DNA from: Actinomycetota bacterium
Lineage (GTDB): Bacteria; Actinomycetota; Humimicrobiia; Humimicrobiales; Humimicrobiaceae
Length of the DNA: 64,000 bases
Direction: 5' to 3'
Assembly: GCA_023475715.1 (NCBI GenBank)
Contig: JAMCVO010000087.1
Coordinates: forward strand, 15,040 to 79,039
In this document: positions 45,388-56,199 of the stretch, piece after piece
Position numbering within the stretch: position 1 is the stretch's first letter
Layout: each line of letters opens with the position of its first letter
Program-made: the position numbers and the translations under genes
The notes under the pieces: model-generated
Told to the model about the DNA's origin: nothing
Seen by the model: only the letters and a program-made list of their open reading frames with translations
Databases searched by the model: none

Positions 45388-46638
45388 TTAATCTTTCGGA
45401 ACATTCTTTTCAATCATTTTCTTCATTTCTTCTATTGCCCTGTTCAGCTGCAAATCTTCTTTATCTTCCGGTGTCAGTGGTACCAAAATATCAGGTTGAA
45501 CACCAATACCATCAATAGTAACTCCTGACGGAAGATAATATTTTGCAGTGGTAAATTTGATTCCGGACCCATCTGATAAACTTTCCAGTATCTGAACGGT
45601 CCCTTTACCAAAACTTTTCTCACCTATCAGAACTGCCCTGTGATTATCCCTGAGGGCACCTGCAGTAAGTTCAGAAGCACTTGCCGAGTAACCATTTATA
45701 AGCACAATCATTGGTATTTCAATATAACCGCCACTTTTAGCTTTGAATTCTTCAAAGCTATCCTTGTTATTCGATCTTCCCTTTACAGTTACAATTATGC
45801 CTTTATCAAGAAACAGGTCACATAAGTCTACTGCATCTACCACTACACCTCCTAAATTATTTCTTAAATCCAATATTATGCCTTCTGCTCCGCCATCAAT
45901 TATTTTTTTTAATTCCTTATCCATTTGCTTCGCACCATTTTCCTGAAAGTCTGTATACTGGATATAAGCAATGTTGCCCTCAAGCACTTCTGCATAATAG
46001 TTCGGTACATAAAATCTTTCTCTTGTGATTTTAAAGTCCAGATTAATATTATCAGAGGGTCTGAGAATAGTAATATTGACATCAGTACCTTCTTTACCTC
46101 TTATTAAAGAAATGACTGTATCCAGTGTCATACCCTTAATATCCTTACCTTCAACAGCAACTATTATATCTCCCTCTTTAATACCTTTCTTGAAAGCCGG
46201 GGAATCGGCAATAGTTTTTACAACCAGTACCTGTCCCTTATCATCGGCTGTAACTACGATACCTATACCACTCATTGTCCCGCTGTAAGAATCCAGAATT
46301 CGATTATATTCATCTCTTGGAAAATAATCCGCATATTTGTCGCCAAGACTATCTATAACACCTTTTATTGCAGCACTTATTAATTCGTTTTTTGTTTTTA
46401 TGTTAATAGCATTTGATAATACAAGGTTAATAGTGTCTTCTATTGACTTTATACTTAAAATATCCTCTGAGTTATTCCTGGTTTCACTGCTATTTGTTTC
46501 GGCATTTTTATTTAATCCGGATTGGAAAATACTAGCTTTCAAGGAAATAAAATTAAAACCAAGCAGAAACCCGCCCGCAAATATGACCACAATGGTGACT
46601 AGTGCAATTATTATTTTTAATACTGATTTTTTTCCCAT
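45388..46638 (-). CDS. ctpA: C-terminal processing protease (S41 family)
   Basis: A 416-residue membrane-anchored protease. An N-terminal helix (about 7-28) is followed by a PDZ domain (about 110-190, SGIGIVVTADDKGQVL and ADSPAFKKGIKEGDII) and the S41 catalytic domain. The serine is in NGYSASASELTAGAL and the lysine in GEKSFGKGTVQ. It acts outside the cell on wall or secreted proteins. It lies between smpB and an M23 peptidase gene, in the ftsEX neighbourhood, which suggests control of wall hydrolases. Confidence 0.94.
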   Translation of the reverse strand: MGKKSVLKIIIALVTIVVIFAGGFLLGFNFISLKASIFQSGLNKNAETNSSETRNNSEDILSIKSIEDTINLVLSNAINIKTKNELISAAIKGVIDSLGDKYADYFPRDEYNRILDSYSGTMSGIGIVVTADDKGQVLVVKTIADSPAFKKGIKEGDIIVAVEGKDIKGMTLDTVISLIRGKEGTDVNITILRPSDNINLDFKITRERFYVPNYYAEVLEGNIAYIQYTDFQENGAKQMDKELKKIIDGGAEGIILDLRNNLGGVVVDAVDLCDLFLDKGIIVTVKGRSNNKDSFEEFKAKSGGYIEIPMIVLINGYSASASELTAGALRDNHRAVLIGEKSFGKGTVQILESLSDGSGIKFTTAKYYLPSGVTIDGIGVQPDILVPLTPEDKEDLQLNRAIEEMKKMIEKNVPKD

Positions 46639-46709
46639 AGTCTTTTCATCCCAATCCCGAATATCCGATAATCAAAATTATAATATTAATAAATACGATC
46701 AAAAATGCA

Positions 46710-47924
46710 TTATTGCAGAAATCCCAAAGGATTTTGAGCTGCACCATTAATCCTGACTTCAAAATGAAGGTGTGGCCCGGTTGCCCTTCCTGTAGCCCCC
46801 ACAAGTCCAATAACCTCACCTCTTGAAACATTTTGCCCGACAACAACTAAAATTCTGGAAAGGTGTGCGTACCACGTAGCGAAACCACCACCATGGTAGA
46901 TTACAACCGAATATCCATACCCGCCGTCATACCCTGCCTTGATAATCTGGCCGCCGTCTGCTGCTTTTACAAGAGCTCCGTTAGGTGCTACCAGGTCAAT
47001 ACCTGCATGCATTCTCATCGTGCCTAAGATCGGATGCCTTCTCATGCCAAATCCTGATTTTAGGAAACCTGCTACCGGCCACATAAACTTATCACCAGGA
47101 GCATTACCATATTTATAGCTTTCGAGTATCCGGGTAATTTCAGCTTCCCTGATCTCCAGATCCTTCTGCATATAAATAAGAGCATTTTTATTTGCCCTGG
47201 TGTTTGAAAGAAGGTTTGATTTTTCATTATAAATACCTTCAACTTCTACCTGTTTTTTCTCTGCCTGAGAGACAAGCTTTGCAACTTCTGTTTGCCTGTC
47301 TCTTTGCTTTTCTCTTAAATCAAGTATAGCTTTTTTAATTGTCAGGTTTGAAGTACGCTTATCTTTGATTTCCTTTATTATCTCGGCATCTTGCTGAGCA
47401 ATTAAATTCATAAGCTTTAGCTTTGAAATAAATTCAACAAAATCTTCAGCTTTCAACAATATTTCCAGTATATTGCCGCCCCTGTTTTTATAAATTGAAG
47501 CAATCCTTCTGTTGAGAATAGCAACTTTTCCATCAAGTTCGGCTTCTATTTTATTAAGCTCCTGCTCTTTCAAAACAAGCTCTATTGTTGTCTTGTCAAT
47601 ATCGCTTTTAGCTTCAGCAAGCTTGTTGTTTAGATCGTTAAGCTGTGAGAGTGACGAGAGCAGTTGTGTTTCCACTTCATTTACCTGCTTTAAATAAGTC
47701 TGTTCCTGCTTTTTAACTTCTTCAATCTTCTTATTTGCTTCCTCTCTTTCCTTCTTTATCTGCTCTAATTCTTCCTCAAGTGTCTGGGCATAAACATTGG
47801 ACCGCGGAACAATTACAACCGAACTTGTCATGATTATGAACATCAATAAAAATATCAGGGCTCTGGCAGTTTTATTTTTATTTATTTTTTTTAGCATCTG
47901 ATAATTTGCATTAACTTTTTTCAA
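46710..47924 (-). CDS. Secreted M23 peptidase with coiled coil (EnvC-like)
   Basis: A 404-residue protein. A signal peptide (about 1-46, ending VYAQ) is followed by a long coiled coil (about 50-260) and a C-terminal LytM/M23 domain. The zinc-binding residues are in the GMRRHPILG and HAGIDLVAPNG block and in GPHLHFEV, so the active site is intact. In this position next to ftsX and ftsE the coiled coil probably docks to FtsX, which would activate the wall hydrolase during division. Unlike E. coli EnvC it retains its own catalytic motif. Confidence 0.92.
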   Translation of the reverse strand: MKKVNANYQMLKKINKNKTARALIFLLMFIIMTSSVVIVPRSNVYAQTLEEELEQIKKEREEANKKIEEVKKQEQTYLKQVNEVETQLLSSLSQLNDLNNKLAEAKSDIDKTTIELVLKEQELNKIEAELDGKVAILNRRIASIYKNRGGNILEILLKAEDFVEFISKLKLMNLIAQQDAEIIKEIKDKRTSNLTIKKAILDLREKQRDRQTEVAKLVSQAEKKQVEVEGIYNEKSNLLSNTRANKNALIYMQKDLEIREAEITRILESYKYGNAPGDKFMWPVAGFLKSGFGMRRHPILGTMRMHAGIDLVAPNGALVKAADGGQIIKAGYDGGYGYSVVIYHGGGFATWYAHLSRILVVVGQNVSRGEVIGLVGATGRATGPHLHFEVRINGAAQNPLGFLQ

Positions 47925-48034
47925 TCAATAAAATACTATTAATTCCTTTAGCTTGGATCTCCGGTATGAAGGATCTCCGTTGTGAAGTAATAATTCTTAA
48001 GAACCTAAAAAATAGAATACATATAAAAATTTTA

Positions 48035-48946
48035 TTAAACACCTATATATCTTTTCAGCGCAAAACCGCTGCTAAAAATTCCGATCAGCCCGCCCAATAT
48101 AATTAAACCTGCATAAACATAAAGGATAATATTGTTATTGCCGAGTATTGCAAGGTCCTTTATATGCATTGTGTCAACTATTGCCTTCTCACCCCTTATT
48201 AACAAGTAATTTGACAGGAAATATAACAGTACAACCGAAATTATGCTTCCGATAAAGCCTTCAAAAAAGCCTTCGAATAAAAACGGCAATCTTACAAACC
48301 AGTTCGTTGCTCCGACAAGTTTCATAACTTCAATTTCCTTTCGCCTTGCATGGACAGAGAGCCTTATCGTATTAAAAATCAGTACTATTGCAGCAAGCAG
48401 CAGCACGACGACAATCAGAAATGCAATAGTGCCTACAATTGCAGTTATGGAAAATAACTTCTGGACATAATTCTGCCCATAGATAACTTCATCTACACCT
48501 TCTATATAGTTGCCATTTTTATCCATAAACCTAAGGGCCACCTGCTCCACTTTCTCGGGACTTTTAAGCTCCAGCTCAAAAGAGGCCGGAAGAGGATTAC
48601 CTTGTATCTCCTTTAATATTTCACTTCCTTCATTTTCTTTTTTAAATTTTTCTAAAGCCTGATCCTTTGATACAAAATTAACCTGGCTTATTTCGTCCCA
48701 ACCCTTTATCTCATTCTCAAGGTAAGTTTTAAGCTCATCCGAAATATTATCTTTAAGATAAACTGCAATTTCTACCTGACTTTTGATTGAACCCAGAACA
48801 CCCTGGACATCAAAAACAATAATAATGAAAAATCCTACGATAAACAGCGTTATTGCAACAGTGGTAATTGCAGTAAAAAAAATTAAAAAATTTTTCCTGA
48901 AGCTGGAAAAGGTTTCTCCAAAAAAATATTTAGGTCTAAAAATCAA
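48035..48946 (-). CDS. ftsX: Cell division ABC transporter permease FtsX
   Basis: A 303-residue type VII ABC permease with four membrane helices (about 20-45, 173-200, 222-245 and 270-295) and a large extracellular loop between the first two. That loop should bind wall hydrolases. FtsX-family blocks include DQALEKFKKENEGSEIL, NPLPASFEL and RKEIEVMKLVGATNWFVRLPF. Its start overlaps ftsE by four bases. Confidence 0.95.
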   Translation of the reverse strand: MIFRPKYFFGETFSSFRKNFLIFFTAITTVAITLFIVGFFIIIVFDVQGVLGSIKSQVEIAVYLKDNISDELKTYLENEIKGWDEISQVNFVSKDQALEKFKKENEGSEILKEIQGNPLPASFELELKSPEKVEQVALRFMDKNGNYIEGVDEVIYGQNYVQKLFSITAIVGTIAFLIVVVLLLAAIVLIFNTIRLSVHARRKEIEVMKLVGATNWFVRLPFLFEGFFEGFIGSIISVVLLYFLSNYLLIRGEKAIVDTMHIKDLAILGNNNIILYVYAGLIILGGLIGIFSSGFALKRYIGV

Positions 48947-49629
48947 CTCCCGTAAACTCCTCTCTTCTGATCTCTTATGATTTCCCCCTCTTCTAATTCT
49001 ATAACTCTTCGCCTCATGGAGTTCACAATACTTTTATCATGTGATGCCATAGCTACTGTTGTTCCTATTAGATTAATTCTTGAAAGCAGCTTCATTATGC
49101 CATCAGAAGTTGCCGGATCAAGATTACCTGTTGGCTCGTCTGCAAGAAGTATTGGCGGCCTGTTCACAAAAGCTCTTGCAATTGATATCCTCTGCTGCTC
49201 TCCTGCAGAAAGCTGGTGGGGATAAGAACTTACCTTATTTGCAAGCCCTACAAGCTTTAAAACCTGAGGAACCTGCGCTTTTATAGCGTAAGCCGGTTTG
49301 CCGATAACTTCAAGAGCAAATGCCACATTTTCAAAGATAGTTTTATTGGGAAGCAATTTAAAATCCTGAAAAACATAGCCTATATTTCTTCTCAGTTGGG
49401 GAACTCTTGAAGTCTTGAGATTACAAATATTTCTGCCTGCAACAAAAATGCTGCCGGTAGTTACAGGAATCTCTCTTATTAAAAGTTTTATAAGAGTAGA
49501 TTTTCCTGATCCACTTGGCCCTACAAGAAATACGAATTCACCTTTTTTAATAACTAAATTTACATTTTTTAATGCAATGGTGCCGTCTTCGTATACCTTC
49601 GTTACATTTTTAAATTCGATCATATTCAT
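48943..49629 (-). CDS. ftsE: Cell division ATP-binding protein FtsE
   Basis: A 228-residue ABC ATPase. Walker A GPSGSGKST (about 37-45), signature LSAGEQQR, Walker B ILLADEPTGNLD and the switch histidine in AMASHDKSIV are present. It pairs with FtsX at the septum. It follows prfB by 14 bases, an order (prfB-ftsE-ftsX) widespread in Gram-positive bacteria. Confidence 0.97.
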   Translation of the reverse strand: MNMIEFKNVTKVYEDGTIALKNVNLVIKKGEFVFLVGPSGSGKSTLIKLLIREIPVTTGSIFVAGRNICNLKTSRVPQLRRNIGYVFQDFKLLPNKTIFENVAFALEVIGKPAYAIKAQVPQVLKLVGLANKVSSYPHQLSAGEQQRISIARAFVNRPPILLADEPTGNLDPATSDGIMKLLSRINLIGTTVAMASHDKSIVNSMRRRVIELEEGEIIRDQKRGVYGS

Positions 49630-49643
49630 ATTATTTAAAGAGT

Positions 49644-50748
49644 TTACCTTTTGAGTAAATTTTTTTCAAGGAAACCTCGAATAAATATATCAATCTCTCC
49701 ATTTAATACTGAATCAACATCTCCTACTTCAATGCCTGTGCGGTGATCCTTTACAAGCTGGTATGGCTGAAGCACATAGCTTCTGATTTGGTTTCCCCAT
49801 CCTATATCTTTTTTCTCGCCTCTTACTCTGTTAATTTCTTCCTCTTTCTTTTTGATCTCTAGCTCATAAAGCTTTGATTTAAGAATAATCATCGCAGTTT
49901 GTCTGTTTAAAATCTGGGATCTTTCATCCTGGCATGAAACTACAGTGTTTGTTGGCAAATGTGTGATCCTGACAGCAGAATCAGTTACATTTACATGCTG
50001 GCCGCCTGCGCTGCTTGACCGGAAAGTATCAATCCTCAAATCTTCCTTGTTTATCTCTATATCGATATCCTGTTCAAAAAGAGGGATAACATCAACGGAA
50101 GCAAAGGATGTATGTCTTCTTTTTGATGAGTCAAAAGGAGAAATTCTTACAAGCCTGTGAATACCCTTCTCACTTTTTAACAGTCCGTAAGCGTTTTTTC
50201 CTTTTATGGTCAGGGTCACACTTTTTATTCCTGCTTCTTCCCCCGGAAGGTAATCTATAATTCTGTATTTGAAGCGCTTTTTATCCAGCCATTTTTTGTA
50301 CATTCGCAGCAGCATTTCTACCCAATCATGAGATTCTGTGCCCCCGGCTCCGGGATGAAGAGTTATTACCGCAGGATAAGAATCGTATTGCTCTGAAAGT
50401 ATAATCTCTTCTTCCAGCTCGTTCAATGTATCGCTTATTTCTTTCAAGTTTAAAGCAAGCTCAGATTCCAGAGCCTCATCGTCTTCGTTTTCAAGAATCT
50501 CTATAGCAATTTTTGCGTTTTCGATTTTATCTTCAAGTTTGGCAAGCATGGAGAAACTGTTTTTTATTTCATTCAAGGATTTTATTATTTCCTGTGCCTG
50601 AGCAGCATTATCCCATAAGTTTCGGGATGCAGCCAGATTTTCGAGTTGAGCTAGCTTTATTTTCTTATTATCGATGTCAAAGACAGTCCCTTAGAAAATA
50701 GAATTTTTCTAAAAGTGACGCTATCTTCTGTTTTTTTTCTTCTAACAT
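49644..50748 (-). CDS. prfB: Peptide chain release factor 2, with programmed +1 frameshift
   Basis: A 367-residue factor read from two frames. From ATG 50748, 23 codons lead to CTT-TGA-C at 50682-50676. Skipping the T at 50679 enters the long frame (DIDNKKIKLAQLENLAASRN). An internal AGGGA lies shortly before the CTT, as in the classic RF2 autoregulation site where low RF2 promotes the shift at UGA. The RF2 stop-codon motif SPF (in VRISPFDSS) and the catalytic GGQ (SSAGGQHVN) are intact. AAGGAG precedes the ATG, nine bases after secA. Confidence 0.96.
50676..50690 (-). promoter_or_regulatory. prfB: RF2 recoding site
   Basis: Sequence AGGGACTGTCTTTGAC on the minus strand: an internal Shine-Dalgarno-like AGGGA, the slippery CTT, and an in-frame TGA followed by C. 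It makes RF2 synthesis depend on RF2 level. Confidence 0.9.
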
Positions 50749-50757
50749 CATGGCTCC

Positions 50758-53313
50758 TTATTTACCGCAACATTTTTTATATTTTTTGCCGCTTCCGCAT
50801 GGACATGGATCATTTCTGCCGATTTTTTCTGATTTGATAGGTTCCGGTCTGGAAGCTTTTGAAGAATCACCCGAGGTCGTCTTTTCGGGACCGCTGGTTC
50901 TTATATTCTTAACAGTTTCCCTGCTCCTATTCTCCTGGCCTTCTTCCTGCGTAACAACTTTTGCATTAAACATTAATTTAACAGTGTCTACTTTTATTTC
51001 TTCAATCAGGTCTTTAAACAAATTATAGGACTCATGTTTGTACTCAATAAGAGGGTCTCTCTGACCATAAGCTCTAAGGCCAATACCTTCTTTTAGATAA
51101 TCCATTTCAAGGAGATGCTCTCTCCATCTGTTGTCTATTACATTTATCATGACAAGTTTTTCCAGTTTTCTCATAATTTCAAAAGAAATCTCACTTTGGC
51201 GTTTTTCATATAACTTTAAAGCTTCTTCCGTGAGTACTTCTTTCAGTTCACTGACCTTAAATCTTTCATCTTTCATTTTTTCGGCAACAGCAGGTATTTT
51301 AAACAAATCATCCGCAAATATTGAAACCAGAAAACCTGAGAGATCATTGATATTCCAGTTTTCGGTAAATTCATTTGGGGTGATGTATAAATCAACAATA
51401 CTGCCTATAGAATCACCGACAAGCTCCAGCGCATAACTTTTTAAATCATTTTCTGCAAGAATCATTTGTCTCTTCTTATATATGACCTCCCGCTGTTTGT
51501 TCATTACATCATCATATTCAAGTACGTGTTTCCTGATTTCAAAATTTCTTGCTTCAACCTGTCTCTGAGCATTTTCAATTGAACGTCCGATTATCGGATG
51601 CTGTATTGGCATATCCTCCGGAAAGTTAAATCTTTCCATGACCCAGCCAATTCTGTCCGAACCAAAAAGTCTCAACAACTCATCTTCCAGGCTTAAATAA
51701 AACTGGCTTGAACCAGGGTCTCCCTGTCTTCCGCTTCTTCCACGTAACTGATTGTCAATTCTCCTGCTCTCATGCCTTTCGGTTCCAAGCACATGAAGAC
51801 CGCCCACATCTACTACACCCGGACCAAGAACAATATCGGTCCCTCTTCCTGCCATATTCGTAGCAATTGTTACTGATTTGGGCTGTCCTGCCAATGCAAT
51901 TATCTCTGCTTCTTTTTCATGATATCTGGCATTTAATACCTGGTGCGGGATCCCTCTCCTTTTAAGCATCCCGCTGAGCCTTTCGGATTTTTCAATTGAA
52001 ATTGTCCCTACGAGTACTGGTTGGCCTTTTTCATATCTGGAAATTATATCTTCCACCACAGCATTAAATTTTGAATCCTCGGTCTTATAAATAAAATCCG
52101 ATAAATCATTTCTGATCATTGGCATATTTGTAGGAATTACATAAGTTTCGAGTTTATAAATATGCCTGAATTCTGCAGCTTCGGTAAGCGCCGTACCCGT
52201 CATACCTGCAAGCTTTTCATACATCCTAAAATAATTTTGAATAGTAATTGTTGCAAGTGTCTGGTTTTCTTCTTTTATTTTAACATGCTCTTTTGCTTCT
52301 ATTGCCTGGTGCAGTCCCTCGCTGTATCTTCTTCCAATCATGAGCCTTCCGGTAAATTCATCAACAATCAATATCTCTCCATCTTTGATCATATAATCGA
52401 CATCTTTTTTAAAAAGATTATATGCCCGCAAAGATTGATTTAAAGCATGAATATGAAGATAATTTCTTGGATCATAAAGGTTCTCGATCCCCAAAATTTT
52501 TTCAACCTTTGCCACACCTTCTTCAGTTACGGCAGCAGTTTTGGCTTTTTCATCGATTTCATAATCTGTATCTTTGGTAAGTCGTGGAACAATCTGTGAA
52601 AATTTTTTATACAGTTCGGTGGTCTCATAAGCAATCCCGGAGATTATAAGCGGAGTTCTGGCTTCATCAATTAATATGCTGTCAACTTCATCAACAATTG
52701 CAAGGGCGTGCCCTCTCTGAACCATTTCTTCTGCATGTATCACCATGTTATCTCTTAAATAGTCAAAACCGAATTCGCTATTTGTCCCATATACCACATC
52801 GCAATCATAGGCGATTCTGCGCTCCGCAGTCGTCATATCATGCTGCAGCAATCCAACCCGGACACCAAGAAGATTATAAACAGGACCCATCCACTGGCTG
52901 TCTCTTTTGGCAAGATAATCATTGACAGTAACAACATGAGCAGATTTTCCGGTAATGGAATTCAGATATACAGGCAGCGTAGCGACAAGGGTTTTACCTT
53001 CTCCGGTCTTCATTTCGGCAATTTTACCCTCAAAAAGAACAATTCCGCCCACTATCTGAACATCGAAATGTCTCATATTGATGGTTCGCTTTGCGGTTTC
53101 CCTTACCACTGCAAAAGCTTCGACCAATAAATTATCAATATTATTATCTTTATTATATCTTTCCTTAAATTCAAAGGTTTTTGCAGCCAGCTGAGCATTT
53201 GTCAGGCTGGATACATCTGGTTCAAGACTGCTTACCATCCTTACAATTTCATCATATTTCTTCTGCTTTTTGCCTTCTCCAAATTTTAATACACTGCTAA
53301 ATCTATTAAGCAT
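50758..53313 (-). CDS. secA: Preprotein translocase ATPase SecA
   Basis: An 851-residue motor that drives proteins through SecYEG. Walker [19 protein letters not shown] (about 100-117), the DEAD-like [14 protein letters not shown] block, MAGRGTDI and the regulatory [20 protein letters not shown] are present. The C-terminal tail has the SecB/phospholipid-binding zinc motif [14 protein letters not shown] complete gene of normal length. It lies between hpf and prfB. Confidence 0.98.
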   Translation of the reverse strand: MLNRFSSVLKFGEGKKQKKYDEIVRMVSSLEPDVSSLTNAQLAAKTFEFKERYNKDNNIDNLLVEAFAVVRETAKRTINMRHFDVQIVGGIVLFEGKIAEMKTGEGKTLVATLPVYLNSITGKSAHVVTVNDYLAKRDSQWMGPVYNLLGVRVGLLQHDMTTAERRIAYDCDVVYGTNSEFGFDYLRDNMVIHAEEMVQRGHALAIVDEVDSILIDEARTPLIISGIAYETTELYKKFSQIVPRLTKDTDYEIDEKAKTAAVTEEGVAKVEKILGIENLYDPRNYLHIHALNQSLRAYNLFKKDVDYMIKDGEILIVDEFTGRLMIGRRYSEGLHQAIEAKEHVKIKEENQTLATITIQNYFRMYEKLAGMTGTALTEAAEFRHIYKLETYVIPTNMPMIRNDLSDFIYKTEDSKFNAVVEDIISRYEKGQPVLVGTISIEKSERLSGMLKRRGIPHQVLNARYHEKEAEIIALAGQPKSVTIATNMAGRGTDIVLGPGVVDVGGLHVLGTERHESRRIDNQLRGRSGRQGDPGSSQFYLSLEDELLRLFGSDRIGWVMERFNFPEDMPIQHPIIGRSIENAQRQVEARNFEIRKHVLEYDDVMNKQREVIYKKRQMILAENDLKSYALELVGDSIGSIVDLYITPNEFTENWNINDLSGFLVSIFADDLFKIPAVAEKMKDERFKVSELKEVLTEEALKLYEKRQSEISFEIMRKLEKLVMINVIDNRWREHLLEMDYLKEGIGLRAYGQRDPLIEYKHESYNLFKDLIEEIKVDTVKLMFNAKVVTQEEGQENRSRETVKNIRTSGPEKTTSGDSSKASRPEPIKSEKIGRNDPCPCGSGKKYKKCCGK

Positions 53314-53406
53314 TTATTTCACCTAAAATTTAATAAGTTTTAATTCTTAAAGTTTATTACTTAAATAAAATTTTAAAAAAAATAGATATCAATTTATAAA
53401 ATCGAC

Positions 53407-53949
53407 TTATAGAGCAGGCTCAATGAGCCCGTAATTTTTATCTTTTCTCTTGTAAACCACAGCAGTTTTCCCGGTCTCTGAACTAATAAAAACAAAAAAA
53501 TCATGTCCCAAAAGCTCCATCTGAATAACGGCCTCTTCAGGAGTAATAGGCTTCAATGTAAATGTTTTTGTTTTAACAATCATTTTTTTCAATTCCGCTT
53601 CAACGTTTTCACCGGAACTTATCCTGGACTCATAGCCTTTTCTTCCTCTTTGAATAAGTTTGTCCCTAAATCTTTTAATCAACCTCTCAAGTTTGTTGCT
53701 GACTTTATCTATGGCTTCGAACATATCGGAACCAGAGCTTTCAGCTCTTAAAACTTCACCACCTGTAAAAACAGTTACTTCTATCAGGTTGTTCAGAGCT
53801 ATTTTAGGGTTTTTTTCCAAGGTCAATTCAACTTCAATCTTTATAATCTTATCAAAATATTTCAGCATTTTATCCTTAATTTTTTTCTCTACCCTATCCT
53901 TCAATTCATCATTTAAATCCATGTTTCTACTCTTAATCTTAAACTCCAT
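53407..53949 (-). CDS. hpf: Long-form ribosome hibernation promoting factor
   Basis: A 180-residue protein. The N-terminal HPF domain (about 1-100, MEFKIKSRNMDLNDELKDRV) binds the 30S decoding centre. The C-terminal dimerisation domain (about 125-180, FTLKPITPEEAVIQMELLGH and FFVFISSETGKTAVVYKRKD) lets two ribosomes join as 100S dimers. This long form is typical of Gram-positive and many other bacteria. It precedes secA by 93 bases, a conserved order. Confidence 0.95.
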   Translation of the reverse strand: MEFKIKSRNMDLNDELKDRVEKKIKDKMLKYFDKIIKIEVELTLEKNPKIALNNLIEVTVFTGGEVLRAESSGSDMFEAIDKVSNKLERLIKRFRDKLIQRGRKGYESRISSGENVEAELKKMIVKTKTFTLKPITPEEAVIQMELLGHDFFVFISSETGKTAVVYKRKDKNYGLIEPAL

Positions 53950-54088
53950 ATAATCACTCCTAAAAAAATTTAGATTTTCTTATTATTATAAAATTATTCT
54001 GTTGCAGATCATTATATTGAAATTCGCAAAAAGACCTTATATTTAAAAAAACAATTTTAATATTAGTTTAAATAGTATCCCTTTAAAA

Positions 54089-54301
54089 CTACACTACCAA
54101 TCTTACATTGTTTGCCTGAAGGCCTCTTTCTCCCTGAATAACTTCAAATTCTACTTTCTGCCCTTTTTCAAGTGTTTTAAAACCGTCTGTCACTATACTT
54201 GAAAAATGTACAAATACATCTTCCCCGCTCTCCGGTTCTATAAAACCAAAACCTTTTTCAGGGCTGAACCATTTAACGGTTCCTTTTACTTTATCTTCCA
54301 A
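54089..54301 (-). CDS. csp: Cold-shock-domain protein
   Basis: A 70-residue single-domain RNA chaperone. RNP1 is KGFGFI and RNP2 is VFVHF, within [18 protein letters not shown]. The end ([10 protein letters not shown]) is standard. Its ATG is the base after the comFC stop codon, so it is translated from that transcript, although a separate promoter is likely in cold shock. 139 bases downstream to hpf contain no feature. Confidence 0.96.
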   Translation of the reverse strand: MEDKVKGTVKWFSPEKGFGFIEPESGEDVFVHFSSIVTDGFKTLEKGQKVEFEVIQGERGLQANNVRLVV

Positions 54302-55027
54302 CTATGCTCCTCTCGCCAATGTTAATAAATATATTTTATTAGCTTTTGATTTTTTTAGTATAGAGCTAATTTCATTAAGAGTCGACCCCGTTGTCCAAAC
54401 GTCATCAATAAGCAATATGTTCTTATCACATAAAAGCAAGCAATTCCTGACTTTAAATGCATTATTCAAATTGTTTTTCCGCAGGTAATAATCAAGTTTT
54501 TGCTGTTTTGAAGTATTCCTGATTTTTATAATATTATTTAAAAATGGAATTCTGATTATCTTAGAAAGTTCTTCTGCAAGAATCTGCATATGGCTTTTAT
54601 AATATTGACTGTATTGCCCCCCAACGGCATAATTTGGAACTGTATCAATAAAATCTATTTTTTCACCGCTAAAGTGTTTTTCATAAGCTTTTTTTAAAAA
54701 CTCTGCAAGTAACTTGCCCAAAAAATAATATTTTTTATATTTAAATTTTTGTATTAAATTTACTATCGGCTCCTTATATAAAGAAAAACTTCGTAATCTA
54801 TAGAAACTATAATTTTCATTTTTGCATAAAGTACAAATTTTAATACTCAGATTATTTTTGTCAATAAGAGGTCTCCCGCACCACTGGCAAACAGTTTCAT
54901 TTATAAATTTAATTCTTGAATTGCAATCCTGGCATAAAGACCCGGTGCAAATCTTTCCGCATACCGAACAAATTGGTGGGATTATCGTATCTTTTAAAAA
55001 TTCTGTTATATTTAAATTTTTTAGCAA
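54302..55027 (-). CDS. comFC: ComF-family phosphoribosyltransferase-like protein
   Basis: A 241-residue protein with N-terminal zinc-binding cysteines (CSVCGKICTG, CQDC, CQWCGRP, CTLCKNE) and a C-terminal PRTase fold with the PRPP loop LLIDDVWTTGSTLNE. ComFC helps natural transformation in competent species, but homologues are found in many bacteria with no known competence. It is adjacent to csp (no gap) and to the hpf-secA run, the usual position. Confidence 0.9.
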   Translation of the reverse strand: MLKNLNITEFLKDTIIPPICSVCGKICTGSLCQDCNSRIKFINETVCQWCGRPLIDKNNLSIKICTLCKNENYSFYRLRSFSLYKEPIVNLIQKFKYKKYYFLGKLLAEFLKKAYEKHFSGEKIDFIDTVPNYAVGGQYSQYYKSHMQILAEELSKIIRIPFLNNIIKIRNTSKQQKLDYYLRKNNLNNAFKVRNCLLLCDKNILLIDDVWTTGSTLNEISSILKKSKANKIYLLTLARGA

Positions 55028-55079
55028 TTTTTAAATAAAATAACTTTACCGGTTTAAATCTATATTACCAGAATCAATG

Positions 55080-56186
55080 TTATTTTATAATCTCATTAGA
55101 CATAATTTTTACGCTCGGATGAATAATTATTCCGTCACCTATTATGCTTTTTGAACCAATTACTGCTTTCTCCAGCACTGATGCTTTATCTTTTATCTTT
55201 GCATTGAAACCTATAATGGCCCCTATAAGTGAAGTATCCTTGCCAATATATCCGCTTCCCCATTTTATTCCTCTATAAAGCACGGCCCTTTCATCGACTA
55301 TTATATTGTCTCCCAGTATTATTGGTCCGAAAAGTTTTGCTCCTTTTTTAATGGTACAGTTATCACCTATGCATACCGGCGGAATAATTACGACTTCTTC
55401 GAAAATCCTGCAGTTTTTTCCAACCCAGACCCCGTCTTTTATCTGTATTCCTGGAATTGAAACTTTAACTTTACCTTCCAGAGCGTCAAAATTACCTCTT
55501 TGATATTCTTCAAGACCCCCCACATCATTCCAATACTGGTTATGTTTGAATCCATAATAATCAATGTTCCTGGAAAGCAGATCCGGAAATACATTTTTAC
55601 CGAAATCGTAAAAAGCTCCAAAAGGGATGTGATCAAATATTTCATGCTCGAATACGTAAATACCTGTGTTTGCCAGATTTGATTTCTCCTCACCACTTAG
55701 GGGTTTCTCCTGGAAACCTACGATTTTCTTATCTTCGTCGAGCAGGACAACACCATACTGCCATGGATCTTCGACTTCGGATAGTGCCAGTGTAGCAATA
55801 CCACCCTTTTTTTTATGAAATTCCATGACTTCGGTTAAGTTAATATCGGTAAGCGAATCACCGCTGATAACTATAAAGGTTTCTCCTTCAAAAAAATCCT
55901 CGACCTTCTTAACGCCGCCTGCGGTCCCTAATAAAGTTTCTTCAAAGGAATAATTAATATTAATTCCCCATTTTGAACCATCATCAAAATAATCCTTTAT
56001 CGCCTCAGGATACCAGTGCAGATTACATATGATATTCTTGAAATTATGCTTCACAAGCAATTCAATTATATGCTCCATAACAGGCTTGTTTACTATCGGA
56101 GCCATTGGTTTGGAAATTAGGTCCGTTAATGGCCTTAATCTCGTTCCCAGACCTGCAGCAAGCACCATAGCTTTATTTTTATTCAT
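55080..56186 (-). CDS. Sugar-phosphate nucleotidyltransferase with left-handed beta-helix (mannose-1-phosphate guanylyltransferase-like)
   Basis: A 368-residue protein. The N-terminal Rossmann domain has the activator loop AAGLGTRLRPLT (about 9-20), the KPMAPIVNKPVMEHI block, the GDSLTDINL metal motif and FQEKPLSGEE. The C-terminal third is a hexapeptide-repeat helix. This is the architecture of bacterial/archaeal GDP-mannose or NDP-glucose pyrophosphorylases of the RfbA/GlmU-like group. The exact sugar is undecided. It shares its layout with the gene at 62.1-63.2 kb. It lies 13 bases from mtnA. Confidence 0.85.
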   Translation of the reverse strand: MNKNKAMVLAAGLGTRLRPLTDLISKPMAPIVNKPVMEHIIELLVKHNFKNIICNLHWYPEAIKDYFDDGSKWGININYSFEETLLGTAGGVKKVEDFFEGETFIVISGDSLTDINLTEVMEFHKKKGGIATLALSEVEDPWQYGVVLLDEDKKIVGFQEKPLSGEEKSNLANTGIYVFEHEIFDHIPFGAFYDFGKNVFPDLLSRNIDYYGFKHNQYWNDVGGLEEYQRGNFDALEGKVKVSIPGIQIKDGVWVGKNCRIFEEVVIIPPVCIGDNCTIKKGAKLFGPIILGDNIIVDERAVLYRGIKWGSGYIGKDTSLIGAIIGFNAKIKDKASVLEKAVIGSKSIIGDGIIIHPSVKIMSNEIIK

Positions 56187-56199
56187 ACTTATCTCCGCT

